Shown here in pieces: positions 1 through 10,156 of a stretch of 52,012 nt of DNA (within the stretch, counting starts at the first letter, position 1; each line of letters begins with the position of its first letter). Position numbers and translations under genes: made by a program. The stretch is from Adiantum capillus-veneris (lineage: Eukaryota > Streptophyta > Polypodiopsida > Polypodiales > Pteridaceae): contig JABFUD020000367.1 in NCBI GenBank assembly GCA_014529385.2, positions 1 to 52,012 of the forward strand, in the 5' to 3' direction. The notes beneath the pieces were generated by a model. That model did not search any database. It saw only the letters and a program-made list of their open reading frames with translations, and was not told where the DNA came from.

Positions 1-735
1 TCTATTTGGTATGTTTTTGAAGAGAAAAAAGTCACTCTTCTTCTATTATTCTACTCCACATCTGTTCGCCTCCCATCCCCTAAACAAAAGCCTGTGGTTG
101 TTTGGCTCCGATTCGGCTCATGGTGGTTGGTCCACGTTCGGTCTCTTCTCAGCTTCCACTATGTGGCCCGCTCGGCCGATGGTGGGGACATCGGGCCCCT
201 TTTTGGCTTGCATCCGGTGCTTTCCATCGGGGGAAGAATCTCATGTGGTAGATGAGGGTTCTTCCGTGGCAATCGCTGTGGAGTACGACTTCGACTATCT
301 ATGGTTCATAATGTTTCTTGTTGGTTAGGTTATCTTTTGGATTGTATGTTCTGTTGGTCTCTTGGTGATCTGTATCGGGCTTAGGGATCCCTATATGACC
401 CTAAACTTTATGAACTTGTTTGGTTATGGCAGTGCTTCATGGCACGGTCTGTGCCTGGAGTTGTGATTGTAATTTTTTGTTTGTTGGCACTGCCTGCTTG
501 TAGGGAGTGATATAGGAGTGGTGCCTATGAAATGTTGTACACAACTTTTAGGCTTTTTAAAGCTATTTTTAAAGATGGAGCCATGCTTGCAATAAAAATA
601 GTGGCACTTTAAAAAAGCCGACAACAGCAAACTCTAATAGAAGAGACGAGAGCAAGGAGTGTACTCTGTAAGGTATGCTGCTCTCTCTCTTTCCCTCTTC
701 GTCGCTTTCGGTCTCAAAAAATTCTCTCTATAAGC

Positions 736-774
<39 letters not shown>

Positions 775-1000
775 CCCGTCTCGGCCTGATCAGGCAGTGC
801 CGCCGTCGGCAAGTTAGTGACGGCCTTGTTCTTAATAAGAACAGAAAGTAGAAAGGGTAGAATAGAAAAGTAGAAACAGAAATAGAAATAAGCTGTTTTT
901 TTCTGCCTTTTCATAACATCCCATCCCCGCGATGAAGCGTAAAAATCAATAGCTTTGACCAGCCTCTTGAGCTGGGAGAGTCTGCTATTTCTGTTCAGCG
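1..1000. other. 5' flank and probable promoter/leader of the thioesterase-like gene
   Basis: No convincing protein gene is visible here; the short ORFs have no recognisable motif. The last 360 bases hold a TATA-like CTATAAGC near 727-734, followed by a long pyrimidine tract and then the ATG at 1001, an arrangement seen in many plant promoters and leaders. Treating this as the promoter/5' UTR of the downstream exon is inference. Positions 1-640 could equally be old transposon debris. Confidence 0.35.
739..769. repeat. (TC)n microsatellite in putative 5' UTR
   Basis: A near-perfect TC dinucleotide run about 230 bases upstream of the ATG at 1001. TC/AG tracts are common in plant core promoters and leaders; a role here is inferred only. 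Confidence 0.9.
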
Positions 1001-1159
1001 ATGGCGAAGGTGGGCGATGGCACGCCCACGCAAGCAGAAGATTCTCCTCCTTCCTTCGAGCCCTTTGAGGAGTCTTTAAAATTCATTGATTTCAAGATGG
1101 AGCGCATGGGCCCTGACTGCGTTGAAGGCCGTTTCGTTGTTAGCGAAAAATCTTGCCAG
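1001..1159 (+). CDS. First exon of a DHNA-CoA thioesterase-like (hotdog fold) host gene
   Basis: The ATG sits in a good plant start context (GCGATGGCG) and opens 53 codons ending exactly at a consensus donor, CAG|GTGAGA (G of GT at 1160). The peptide runs from MAKVGDG through LKFIDFKMERMGPDCVEGRF to VVSEKSCQ. The second half lines up with the N-terminus of plant 1,4-dihydroxy-2-naphthoyl-CoA thioesterases: a short hydrophobic segment, 'GF.f....p..v.Grl.vs...CQ', just before the Phe/Leu-His-Gly-Gly region that starts the next part of the hotdog domain. Those enzymes hydrolyse DHNA-CoA in peroxisomes for phylloquinone synthesis. The family is usually about 150-160 residues, so roughly two thirds of the protein is missing. 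No LHGG-like continuation was found on either strand in the window. If read through, the frame stops at 1187-1189. A general acyl-CoA thioesterase 13-like protein is the alternative. The homology was recognised by eye, not searched. Confidence 0.6.
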
Positions 1160-1198
1160 GTGAGAGGAATGCTTAAGCCTTTCTCTTGAAGAGAGTTC

Positions 1199-1242
<44 letters not shown>

Positions 1243-2421
1243 ATTGATTTATGAATGTCTTCTAGATCCCAAATTCGGCTCTAGGTATCTAGCAAAAGGG
1301 ACAAACATGCTGAAAGTAAGCCTGCTATAAAACAAAGTAGAGTGACATGAGACTCACCTGAGGGATTCAACTACGAAATGAGCAAACTAGACAGAGGGGG
1401 ACTTCTCAAACCCTACAGTAGCAGGGACCCTTCACTGTCTATGCACTTACGCATGCCGTACTTCACCCAGAGCTAGCTAGCCAATTGCATATCCCCTCAC
1501 CCCTCGTATACATTTTGAGATGAGGTAGCTCTCTGAAAGAAGTTCACAAGCTGTGATTGTTGTGCTGCACTTTTGTGTGAGTGACTAGAGGAGAGTCTCC
1601 TGACTCTGAATCTCTAGTAAGAAGTGACCTAGCTATCTCTAGTCTCTTTATTATAAGTTACGTAAGGCGGTGTAGCAATCTACGTGTCAATAATATTTGC
1701 CATTTGTTCAGGCTATTTTAATTTTTGAATACACTCATTACGAGGTTGCATTTGGTTGTTGTGTGAAAAGGGTTGCATATTGACCCCATATGTTCTGATA
1801 TCTACATACATAGTACTCCTTCGTTCTCCAGCTCACGTCCACATTCCTTGCATGTGCTCTGGTCTGTGAATGTATGTTGTTTGCTCAATCTCAATCTTTA
1901 GTCTGTGAGATGAGACCCTAAGCTATCCAATCGCCACTCTAGCACTATGTGGCATATATGTACCCATGTATCATGGCACACACAGAGAGAAACGAAATGA
2001 AATGTTATATTAATGTTTGCTAAAGGCCAAAATGACCTATGAGACCAAAGAATTACATCATGGTGAATCTAATACAAGGTGTGGACTAAAAGAAAGAAAC
2101 TAACTAAACAGAAACGCTACTACTGGAGTTGTAAAACGTGATATTCAGAGCCCGAGGGGTAAAATATATTATATATATATATAAAAGGTCGATGAGGATA
2201 GATACAAAATGGTGGATATGTGTGTGTCATAATTCGGAGGTGGCTCGCATCGGTCGGTGGATGATCGTGTCGATGTCCTCCATGGTGAGAGTCTCACAAG
2301 GTGTCTCCTATCGCCAATATAGATTTCGCCAATATAATTGATCCTCTACCCCAACCTCCGCGGGCCATGGGAGCATTGCCTCACGTGGTCCTCCTGGATC
2401 TCCCCAACTCTGCTACTCAAT
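1160..2421. other. Non-coding stretch, presumed start of intron 1
   Basis: From the donor at 1160 to the first recognisable transposon sequence near 2422 I see no coding region. It holds the GA run, a short (TA)n run around 2168-2182 and AT-rich unique-looking DNA. Assigning it to an intron depends on the exon 1 call. Confidence 0.45.
1202..1239. repeat. (GA)n microsatellite
   Basis: A perfect GA run of about 19 units starting 43 bases inside the presumed first intron. Confidence 0.95.
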
Positions 2422-3277
2422 CACTAAGATCCGAATTAATGTTGAATGTCATGTGATGTCTTGTGATCAAGGGATGTCCTGTGATGTCGTGTGATGTGAC
2501 TGTCGATTGGTACATGTGCTAGATGTGTGTTCCTAGTGTGTAGGTACTAACAGTCAGTGTCTGCTAAGACAATTTATGGCTTCTGTCTGTTTTGCAGGCG
2601 TAATCGAGGGCGATTACAATGCTTTCTAGAGGGGGGTGTGTCACAAAGTGGTGACATGGCTTCCCGGTACACACATACATTCCCTTCAGGTTTGGGATAG
2701 TCCCAGTGGACAGTACAAAGCTGACGTGACATGGCTGTACGACAGTCCCCGCAAAATGCGGCGTAGAACCTGGAAATGGCGGAAAGTATGACACGTGGTA
2801 GTTTGTACAGACGCCCGCTTTTTGCGGAACTGAGGGTTGTTTTTTGGTCCACGCGATGTTGGCTGAAAAGTCCCACGTTGAAGCTTTTTGAGGCTTGCTT
2901 TATTTGTCCACTAAGCAAGAGAGAGATAGAGCTTTATATTTTAAAGTGCTTTTGAAAGCCTTTAGTTTTCAGCTTTTGGGGCTCTGCTTTTAGCATCCCA
3001 TTGTACTCTTTAAATAAGTCGGTAGGCCACTCACAACTCAGAGCATCTGGACGCAGAGTCTGAGTGTGAGCGCCTGCCTGCCCGCACTCTTGTACTTTGA
3101 ACACAGATTTTTACAAAAAGAAATACCGAAAGGGGCGCCAGTCTTTGGGGCCAATATCTCTAGGCACGGAACTCCGCCGGGCTAGTGTCGAATCAATTGT
3201 GAACTGTGAATTGTTTTGAAGTGTTTATTTGTGCTGTTGCGGTAGATTCTCGACTTTGAGTGTCCAAGTCTGTTACA
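2422..3277 (+). mobile_element. 3' end of an A-family Ty3/gypsy element with its 3' LTR (2639-3277)
   Basis: Positions 2422-2638 match the region before the 3' LTR of element A (11977-12199), including the TGTGATGT short repeats and a G-rich polypurine tract (TAGAGGGGGG). The 639-bp LTR starts TGTCACAAAGTGG and ends TCTGTTACA. It carries the shared AAATACCGAAAGGGGCGCC motif at 3121-3139. Gag, pol and the 5' LTR are absent: homology starts abruptly at CTAAGATCCGAAT. Its LTR is closer to that of fragment H (longer, lacking the AAACCCTAA block) than to that of element A. The following base opens B-type LTR sequence, so this piece abuts or once inserted into element B. Confidence 0.85.
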
Positions 3278-4000
3278 ACAAATCTCTCTCTCTCAAGCAA
3301 GAACTCGCGTTTTCCTTCAAGCAAGCCCAACGTTTTTAGCAGCCAGTCCATCGCCAGGCAGCCCCTCATATCTGCGCCTACATTTTCAGCAAATTAGCAT
3401 TTTCAAAGGCCTTAGACCAGCGTTTTTTAGCCAACAACAACAGCGTTTTCAGCATTGACCCACAGCGTTTTCCAGCTCTGCATGGTAGTGTTTTTGTAGC
3501 CAGTACATCAGCGTTTTCAAGGACAGCAAAACAGCGTTTTGAACAACTTGAACACAGTGTTTTCAGCAGCACAATCAGCAGCAACTTTAGCGTTTTTCAG
3601 CAGCCCAGACAGTAGTAGATTCCGTATTTCCAGCAGTTAGCATTTCAGTCTCGTCATCGCCGTCGCCGTCGTCGACAACCTAGATACCATTGCATCGTAG
3701 CCTCTCGACTTGCATCGGCATCTTGTACCAGATTTGTGCAATCAATAGCATAGACTTCTCTCGCCATCGAGAGAAGGGCCTTCGGAGGAGGGTTTGACAA
3801 CTTGTTTGGTGTCGTATTCTTCTCTCTCTATCTCTTAGTCTCAGCACCTTCACGCACAGTGTCTGCCACTTGTTTGTGATCACTTGCACTCTCATTAAGG
3901 GCCTCAAAGGCTCTCCCTTCTGTAAGTAAAGGAACCTTGAGCACAGTTCGGAGCACTCATCTTGAGCAAAGTTCAACATTTATTTCCGTTTCACCTTACA
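3278..4000 (+). repeat. Element B partial 5' LTR with CAGCGTTTT repeats
   Basis: The LTR end is defined by CACCTTACA at 4000 followed by the primer site. The tail (3660-4000) matches the 5' LTR end of element C (33000-33328). From 3306 to 3600 the short motif CAGCGTTTT (variants AGCGTTTTT, CAGTGTTTT) recurs about nine times at irregular spacing. The LTR start is missing, cut at the A-family fragment. Confidence 0.75.
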
Positions 4001-4001
4001 T

Positions 4002-4013
4002 TGGTATCAGAGC
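4002..4013 (+). promoter_or_regulatory. Primer binding site of element B (initiator tRNA-Met type)
   Basis: TGGTATCAGAGC lies one base after the LTR end. It is the standard plant primer site complementary to the 3' end of initiator methionine tRNA. Confidence 0.9.
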
Positions 4014-4454
4014 TTTGGCAGTGTTTTGTATCACTCAAGGAAAGAACCACATAATTTTTTTTTGCTTGTTGCGGTCGCACGTAACCCAAGTTCTCTTGGG
4101 CGTGTCGATTCCTAATCGTGTTTTTGAAGAGTGACAGGTAACCCAAGAAAGAAGGGCTTGTCCAGCCTCCCCTTGTGCCTCTTTTCACTCATTGAGAGCG
4201 GATTGTGCACTTAGCGGCCGGCCAATCGATGTGAGGTGGGAAAAAGCAACCTTGGTGTGAGCGCAAGGCCGCCAAGGGTGCGCCCGCGGAAAAGAGCAGA
4301 ACTCAGGTGAAGAGAAGATCCTTCTCTAACATAGATTGCAAGCTAAAGATGAGCCTTAAGAACCTCAAGACCCTCAAGAACCTCAAGAACTCAAGAACCA
4401 AGACCCACAAGAACCCAAGTTCCTTGTGAACTTAAGAACCCACGACTTCAGTGT

Positions 4455-5209
4455 ATGGTCCTCACCCGAAGTGGAATGGATACTTCGCATGGAGGTGATG
4501 GGCATGACAATAGCGAAGAAGAATCTCACCATCAAGGAGGTTTTTCGGACCCTCCTCCTTCCCCATCTACGCCACGGATTGTACCAAGTCCTATGGAGAC
4601 TTTGGTCAAGTTTATGATGGACATGGTGGCACAACAACAAGAAGCGAACCGCGTTGCGATGGCTCAACAAGAAGTGCAACGCGTTACCTTAGAGCGTGAG
4701 CGCCTAGAAAGACAGGCATCCTCAGAGGAACGGATGTTTCGCGAGCGTGAACAAGCGCGCTTGGCGGACAACGAACGAAAAGAAAGAAAAGCAGAAAGAA
4801 AGGCAGCTTTGGAGCGTGAGCGCGATGAAGCGCGCTTGGCGACCGAAGCAGGACAGACAACTATTGAGCGTGAGCAAGCGTGCTTGGCGGCCGAAGAAAA
4901 ACGAATGACCTTGGAGGTGAAGCGTGAGGTGCAGAGAGACCTACGCATGCAAGAGTTGGTCCGACAGGTTCTCACCTCGAAACCCGAGCCGGCCAAAGAT
5001 GTTGGAGGTTCATCAAGTGGCGCAAGCCAAGATTCAGACTCCAACAACCCCGTCACCGAGAAGTTGACTTTCAGTAAGTATGATGGTAAGATGGATGCTA
5101 CAGTTGTTCATTCTTGGTTGCATCAATTTAATGCTTATTTTGCGACAACTAAGAAGACAGGAAATAGCAAGGTTTTGATGGTAGCTATGTACCTTGCCGG
5201 TGATGCCAT
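4455..5209 (+). pseudogene. Element B Gag, N-terminal half
   Basis: The reading frame from 4455 begins MVLTRSGMDTSHGGDGH. It has a proline-rich segment, then a long charged coiled coil of R-E-R-E/A-L-E-R-E type (roughly residues 55-165), then the start of a capsid-like retrotransposon Gag domain (FSKYDGKMDATVVHSWLHQF) that breaks off at the MITE. In related element C the frame starts at an ATG (33773) whose counterpart here is ACG at 4441, and a one-base insertion follows, so the original start was lost. An antisense frame over 4664-5056 is only a shadow of the coiled coil. Confidence 0.8.
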
Positions 5210-5504
5210 CATAGTCACATGGGGACGGGGATGGGGACATGGCGGATACTGAGGATGGGGACGTGGCAAAATAGGGGATGGGGATGCGACAGGGGACGCG
5301 CTCTAAAAAACACTAGTTCTTTGGAAATTTAATAGTGAGACAACAGTGAACACTAAGAGCACAAGATTACAAAGAAAAAGTGGGTTTTGCACTCATATTA
5401 CATAATATCAAAATATAACAAAGGGCATGCGGCGTGTGCGACACCGTTGGTGTGGTGATCAATCATCAATCATCCTTGCCAAAGGGCAAAACATAATGAT
5501 GGAT

Positions 5505-5574
<70 letters not shown>

Positions 5575-5867
5575 GCATGTGGCATGGATGATGGCCCGCT
5601 GCCCATGGGACTCGGGAGCACTTAGAAGTTAGAAGGGTAGGCTTGCCAAGGCCTTCCCTTGTGTGCCCTTAAATAGCAAACTATTGCCCCCAAAACTGGC
5701 CCAAAACGTCCCCTGCCCGCGTCCCATGCTGCCCCGACCCGCGTCCCGCCCCTGTCCCTTGTGAGGGACGTCCCTTCGTCTCAAATAGGCGTCCCGTCCC
5801 CCGTTTCCACGTCCCCCGTCACGTCCCGCCTGTTTAGGGCCGCGTCCCCCCGTCCCTTGTTTCTATG
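5210..5867. mobile_element. hAT-type MITE (658 bp) inside element B gag
   Basis: The 8-bp duplication GATGCCAT (5202-5209 and 5868-5875) flanks an insert that starts CATAGTCACATGGGGACG and ends in the inverted counterpart (reading CATAGAAACAAGGGACG from the other strand). Eight-base duplications and short imperfect terminal inverted repeats are the hAT signature. The left end is packed with GGGGA(C/T)G units and the right end with the complementary CGTCCC units, so the arms can pair over a long distance. No transposase frame exists, so it is non-autonomous. A long AG tract occupies the interior. Removing it rejoins the Gag frame. Confidence 0.85.
5508..5570. repeat. (AG)n microsatellite inside the first hAT MITE
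   Basis: Uninterrupted AG/GA run of about 31 units near the middle of the MITE. Confidence 0.95.
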
Positions 5868-5875
5868 GATGCCAT

Positions 5876-6232
5876 TAATTGGTACCACGCATGGCAAGAG
5901 GCATAGTTGACCGCGCACCTAGAGGAAGCCGAGGATGGCGTGCCCCTTTCTTTCAATTGGGCCGACTTCCAAGACAAGCTCAAGGCGCGGTTTATGCCAC
6001 CCCAGTACCTCGCATGCTTGAAGGACGATTGGCGCGGTCTCAAGCAATATGGTATGCCAGTCATGTCTTTCTCTAATCGTGTTTTGCAGCTCGGCACTCA
6101 ATTACGCAAATCGGATGCGGAGCGTAAAGAGGCATTCCTTTCTGGACTGGACAAGTATATCAAGTTTGATGTAGAGATACTTGATCCAATCGATCTCAAC
6201 AAAGCAGTAGCGATTGCTCTCCGCACAGGAGA
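5876..6232 (+). pseudogene. Element B Gag, capsid continuation
   Basis: After the MITE the capsid domain resumes (NWYHAWQEA), meets a TAG at 5906-5908, and continues from 5907 onward in the Gag frame with the typical signature F.W.DF...L..RF.P, SFSNRVLQLGTQLRKSDAER and FLSGLDKYIKFDVEI. It ends at the A-element insertion (TSD GGAGA at 6228-6232), so the last residues of the open frame, to 6245, are encoded by the LTR of A. This is the retrotransposon Gag (UBN2/Retrotrans_gag) type of domain that forms virus-like particles. Confidence 0.8.
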
Positions 6233-6773
6233 TGTCACAAAGTGATGACGTGGCGGACAGCAGAAACCCTAAAATTCCTGCAAACCCTAATTTTTGCCAA
6301 AAACCCTAATTTTCGGAAATCGCGGGACGGATTACTAAATTTTTTTTTTTGGAAAATGATGAGCGACGCAAATTTCGCTTTTTCTCTACTTAAATGAGAA
6401 AGAGAGAGAGAATGCTTTTGCTTTCATGTTTTGACTCTTTGTGAGAGAGAGAGAGCAATTGTTTTTGATTTGAAGCTTTTGGGGCTCTGCTTTTGGGCAT
6501 CCCTTGTAACCTTTAAATTAGTGGTGAGGGCCTCACTTCTCAGAGCATCTGGACGTAGAGTCTGAGAGTGAAACCCTAGCCACTCTCTTGTACTTTGATC
6601 TGATTAATATAAAAAGAAATACCGAAAGGGGCGCCAGTCTTTGGGGCCAATATCTCTAGGCACGGAACTCCGCCGGGCCAGTGCAAATCTATTGTGATCT
6701 GTGAATTGTTTTGAAGTGGTTATTTGGTGTTGTCGCGGTTGGTTCTTGACTTGGAGTGTCCAAGTCTGTTACA
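6233..6773 (+). repeat. Element A 5' LTR
   Basis: 541 bp, TG...CA ends. It contains an AAACCCTAA-rich block (6262-6312), a poly-T run, short AG runs and the cross-family motif at 6617-6635. It differs from its 559-bp partner by an 18-base indel in the AAACCCTAA block, poly-T length and scattered substitutions. Confidence 0.95.
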
Positions 6774-6774
6774 G

Positions 6775-6786
6775 TGGTAGCAGAGC
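6775..6786 (+). promoter_or_regulatory. Element A primer binding site
   Basis: TGGTAGCAGAGC follows the LTR by one base: an iMet-type site with one mismatch (T to G) from TGGTATCAGAGC. The sister elements G and H keep the unmutated form. Confidence 0.85.
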
Positions 6787-6844
6787 ACGGCCGATTTCTC
6801 TTCTACGGGAAATCCGATCTCCGAATTTTTTTTTCGCGGCACCT

Positions 6845-8418
6845 ATGGCTTCAGGCAATGATCAGTCGACTCCCTCTGCATCTGGAGATGCGGGCTGGGA
6901 TCACAACGAAGATTCAGACAGAGAGTATGGCCCGCCTCGGCCTACTCAAGCGGAGCAAAGAGAGATGGAGCGTCGTCAATTGATTGGCGATGCAACAAAG
7001 ATGATGCTCAATTTTGCCAAGGATCCGAAGATGGCAAAATATATGAACCAGACCTCTTTGGAAGAGGTACAGACGGAGTGGCAGAGAACCACAACACCAC
7101 TCCCGAAACCCGCTCTCAAGAAACCTTCTGCCTCCAAGAAATATACGGAGAAGGAACTGGAGAACGTGGTTGATGCATGGATTTCTCAGCTTTTCGACGT
7201 GCAAAAGAAGGACAAAAAGCACGGCAAAAAGCAGAAGAAAGGGACTGACTTCCCGGGATATTTGGGTCGTCGGTCGACATTTGACAAGGCAAAGAAACTG
7301 AAGAAGCACGTCAAGTTTGAAGGCCTACCCAGTTCTTCTTCTTCTTCTTCTTCTTCTGACAGTTCTTCTAGCTCTTCAAACTCGAGCGAAGAAGACAGGA
7401 AAAGCAAAAAGCGAAGCAAGAAACAAAGCTTCGGAAAGGGCAAGAAAATGGCAAAGAAGGCTACATCTCGCCCAGAGACTGACAGTTCTACTGAGGACTC
7501 GTCTACAGATAGCTCAGATTCCGATGACGGAAAGTTTTATGCGAACAAGAAGAATTTTTACAAAGCCAACCAGTATGACTTTCTCGAAGATAAAAGCAAG
7601 AAAGTCCGAGAGTTTAAGGAAGGTGGCCACTCGATCAAGTTTGATACTTTTTAGGATACTCAGATGCTTCGAAGGCTTTGTCTTTTATACAACAGTTTGA
7701 CATCGCTTTCGCGGGAGGACGCTATTCAGAGCACTCCAAGATTCAGAGAGCTGCCTCTTACTTTAAGAGGAATGCTCGTACTTGGTGGTCCACGCTTCTT
7801 TTAAACAAGACTGCGCCAGTTAAATGGTTGAAATTTAAGAAGCTTTTTATTTCTTCTTGGTTGACGCAAGAATATGAACGAGATGTACGAGCTGCTTGGA
7901 ACCATCTTCGGATGACCAAGAAAGATACAATCAATGCTTATCGTGAAAGATTCTGGAGCTCTTTTCTACCCGCCTCTTCATTCAAGAAGATCTCGTTCAG
8001 AGAACAGATTGAGCGGTTTACCTTGGGTCTACCTACAGAGATCCGAGATCACTGCTTGAAACATAAGTCAGCTTCTATTCAGGAGTTGATGAGTCATGCG
8101 AAGCGGAGCTTTGCCATTCACTCTGGCAGTCTGACCTACCCCACAGATGAGGCCATGACACAACGAGCCGAACAGACTTCTTGGAATGAAAGAAGAATGA
8201 AAAAGAGCAACCCAGAGAAAAAAAAGGATACACGACCCAAGCTTACTCTTGAGGAGAGAGCTCGCTTCATCAGAGAGGGGAAGTGCTTTGGATGCGGGGA
8301 ACATGGACATATTTCCGCGAAGTGCCCTGATAAGGCACAGAAAGAACAGAATGATAAAGACGATGACAGGTCTGAGAGTTCGAGAGCAGCTGAGGAATGT
8401 GGTAGAAAAGGCAGATAG
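6845..8418 (+). pseudogene. Element A Gag (frameshifted)
   Basis: Start MASGNDQSTPSASGD at 6845, matching the starts in G (36431) and H. Residues about 100-160 are lysine-rich. Around residues 162-235 comes a serine run encoded by a TTC repeat, then acidic-serine stretches (DSSTEDSSTDSSDSDDG). At about 7650 one base is missing relative to G (TTTTTAGGAT against TTTTTCAGGAT), giving TAG. The capsid domain continues in another frame (SFIQQFDIAFAGGRYSEHSK, TWWSTLL, the F.L.LP-type helix) to the zinc knuckle CFGCGEHGHISAKC (8283-8324) and a stop at 8416-8418. Gag packages element RNA into cytoplasmic particles. The serine/acid-rich arm before the capsid is uncommon. Confidence 0.9.
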
Positions 8419-8805
8419 AAAAGTAGAACTGGTACCACATGGCGTGGGACCTGCATCGAATCTAATGAATGAAAGTACAAACTTTGCCGCTTTCGGGGCA
8501 AAGTGAAGGATCAGGAAGCTCTTTTGAAGGAGCCAAGGCCAACTTCTTTTCACTTGGAATTGGCGGCTCGATTTGGAACTACGCCCGACAGACTGATGCC
8601 ACAGGCGGAGGTATTTCGACTGGCACCCGGATGGGATGTTGCCATTACACCGAGCATTGGCAAACTTCGTTTGCAATGATAGGGGTGTTCAGGGCATGCG
8701 AGTGACGTTCTACTCGGGATCCCTTGGTACCACAAGAACTACGCTGTGGTTGACTACCGGGCCGAGAAAGCGACTTTGATAAATGAAGGGCTTAGAGATT
8801 GTACT
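8419..8805 (+). pseudogene. Element A protease, wrecked
   Basis: Pieces corresponding to the aspartic protease seen intact in G (38000-38506) can be followed: ...NESTN(E)LCRAWGKVKDQ-type sequence near 8470, then GGA.AKANF-type residues, then LLGIPWYHKN near 8710-8735. They lie in changing frames with internal loss around 8690, including the segment between the flap and the LLGIPW motif. No usable frame remains. Confidence 0.7.
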
Positions 8806-8936
8806 TGATGAACTTCAGTTTTCTTACTCATTCTTTTGGGAGAATTGAACGTTGGATAAAGGTTGAATATCTTTTGACCTGATCAAAAGAACGCGAAGAT
8901 TTTTTTCTCCACGCTCATGTCGATTGCTTTTGAGAG

Positions 8937-10156
8937 GGCCTGAAGATCATACCATTGATCTGAATTTGGAAGCATGCCACCGAATCGGCCACCTTATCGT
9001 GTGAGCCGAGTACAAAATGAAAAGATTATGAACTCAGTGAAAGACCTCTTGGAAAAGGGTCTTGTCCAGCCTAGTACTTCACCGTATTGCTCTCCAGTGT
9101 TGTTGGTTTTGAAGAAAGACGGATCTTAGAGAATGTGCATCGATTATAGCACTCTCAACGAAATCACCATCAAGAACAGATTTCCGATTCCTAGGATCGA
9201 TGATATACTCGACAAGTTACAGGGATCCTCGTTCTTTAGCAGGATTGACTTGAAGAGTGGATATTATCAGATCAGGATAGCGCCAGGAGATGTCTACAAG
9301 ACAGTTTTTCGGACGACTTTTGGGTTATTTGAGTTTTTTGGTGATGCCTTTTGGCTTAACCAATGCTCCTGCGACATTTAACCGGATGATGGACAGGATT
9401 TTTCGAGAGTACAGGCTATTTGTTGGCACTTTCTTTGACGACATCATTGTTTTCTCCAAGAATGAGGCAGAACACAGAGATCATCTGCTTCAAGTCTTTC
9501 AGGCATTACGAGATCACACGCTAGTGATTAATGCAAAGAAAAGTGAATTTTTCCTACTAGAGATACACTTTTTGGGACACATTGTGTCAGCAGCAGGAGT
9601 GCAAATGGACCCCGCCAAGATAGAGACTATCCGTGATTGGCCCGATTTGAGGAATGTCCATGAAGTTAGAAGCTTCTTGGGACTGTGTTCGTACTACAGG
9701 CGGTTTATACGAAAGTTTGCAGAGGTTGCTTCCCCTTTGCATACCTTGACACAGAAAGGAGTACCTTTTTCGTGGGGACCCACAGAGGTGACTGCCTTTC
9801 GGACATTGAAAGAGAAATTGACTACGGGACCTATTTTGACTTTGCCGGACTTGCAGAAGTCATTTGAAGTATTTTGTGATGCTTGTGGTCGTAGTCTGGG
9901 TGCGGTCTTGATGCAAGAAGGCCATGTCATAGCTTACGAGAGTCGTTTGTTCTCTAGGCCGGAGATGACAGCACAGATCTATGGGAAAGAGCTTTTGGCG
10001 GTTATCCACGCTCTTACTCAGTGGCGGCATTACCTACTCGGAGCGGATTTTACTGTCTTTACAGACCATCAGAGTTTGCGCTACTTCTTGTCACAGAAGC
10101 AGCTTTCGGAAAAGCAGATGCGGTGGGTGAACATCTTGTCACAGTTCCACTTCTAG
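8937..10156 (+). pseudogene. Element A reverse transcriptase and RNase H
   Basis: It starts in the PPNRPPYRVS linker. RT motifs: KKDGS then TAG (9127-9129, Trp in relatives), [37 protein letters not shown], an extra T near 9335 shifting frame, then FLVMPFGLTNAPATFNRMMD and the catalytic FFDDIIVFS. FLGHIVS, WPDLRNVHEVRSFLGLCSYYRRFI and the RNase H block FCDACGRSLGAVLMQ, YGKELLAVIHALTQW and FTDHQSLRYFL follow. The frame closes at TAG 10154-10156, where relatives in D have CAG. The same TAG is present in G. RT copies element RNA to DNA; RNase H removes the RNA strand. Confidence 0.9.

Noticed and set aside
1-328. 105-codon frame at the left edge
   Set aside because: Composition is not protein-like, there is no recognisable domain, and no matching copy elsewhere in the window.
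4664-5056. 130-codon minus-strand frame opposite element B Gag
   Set aside because: A shadow of the R-E-R-E coiled-coil codons; no start context or family resemblance.
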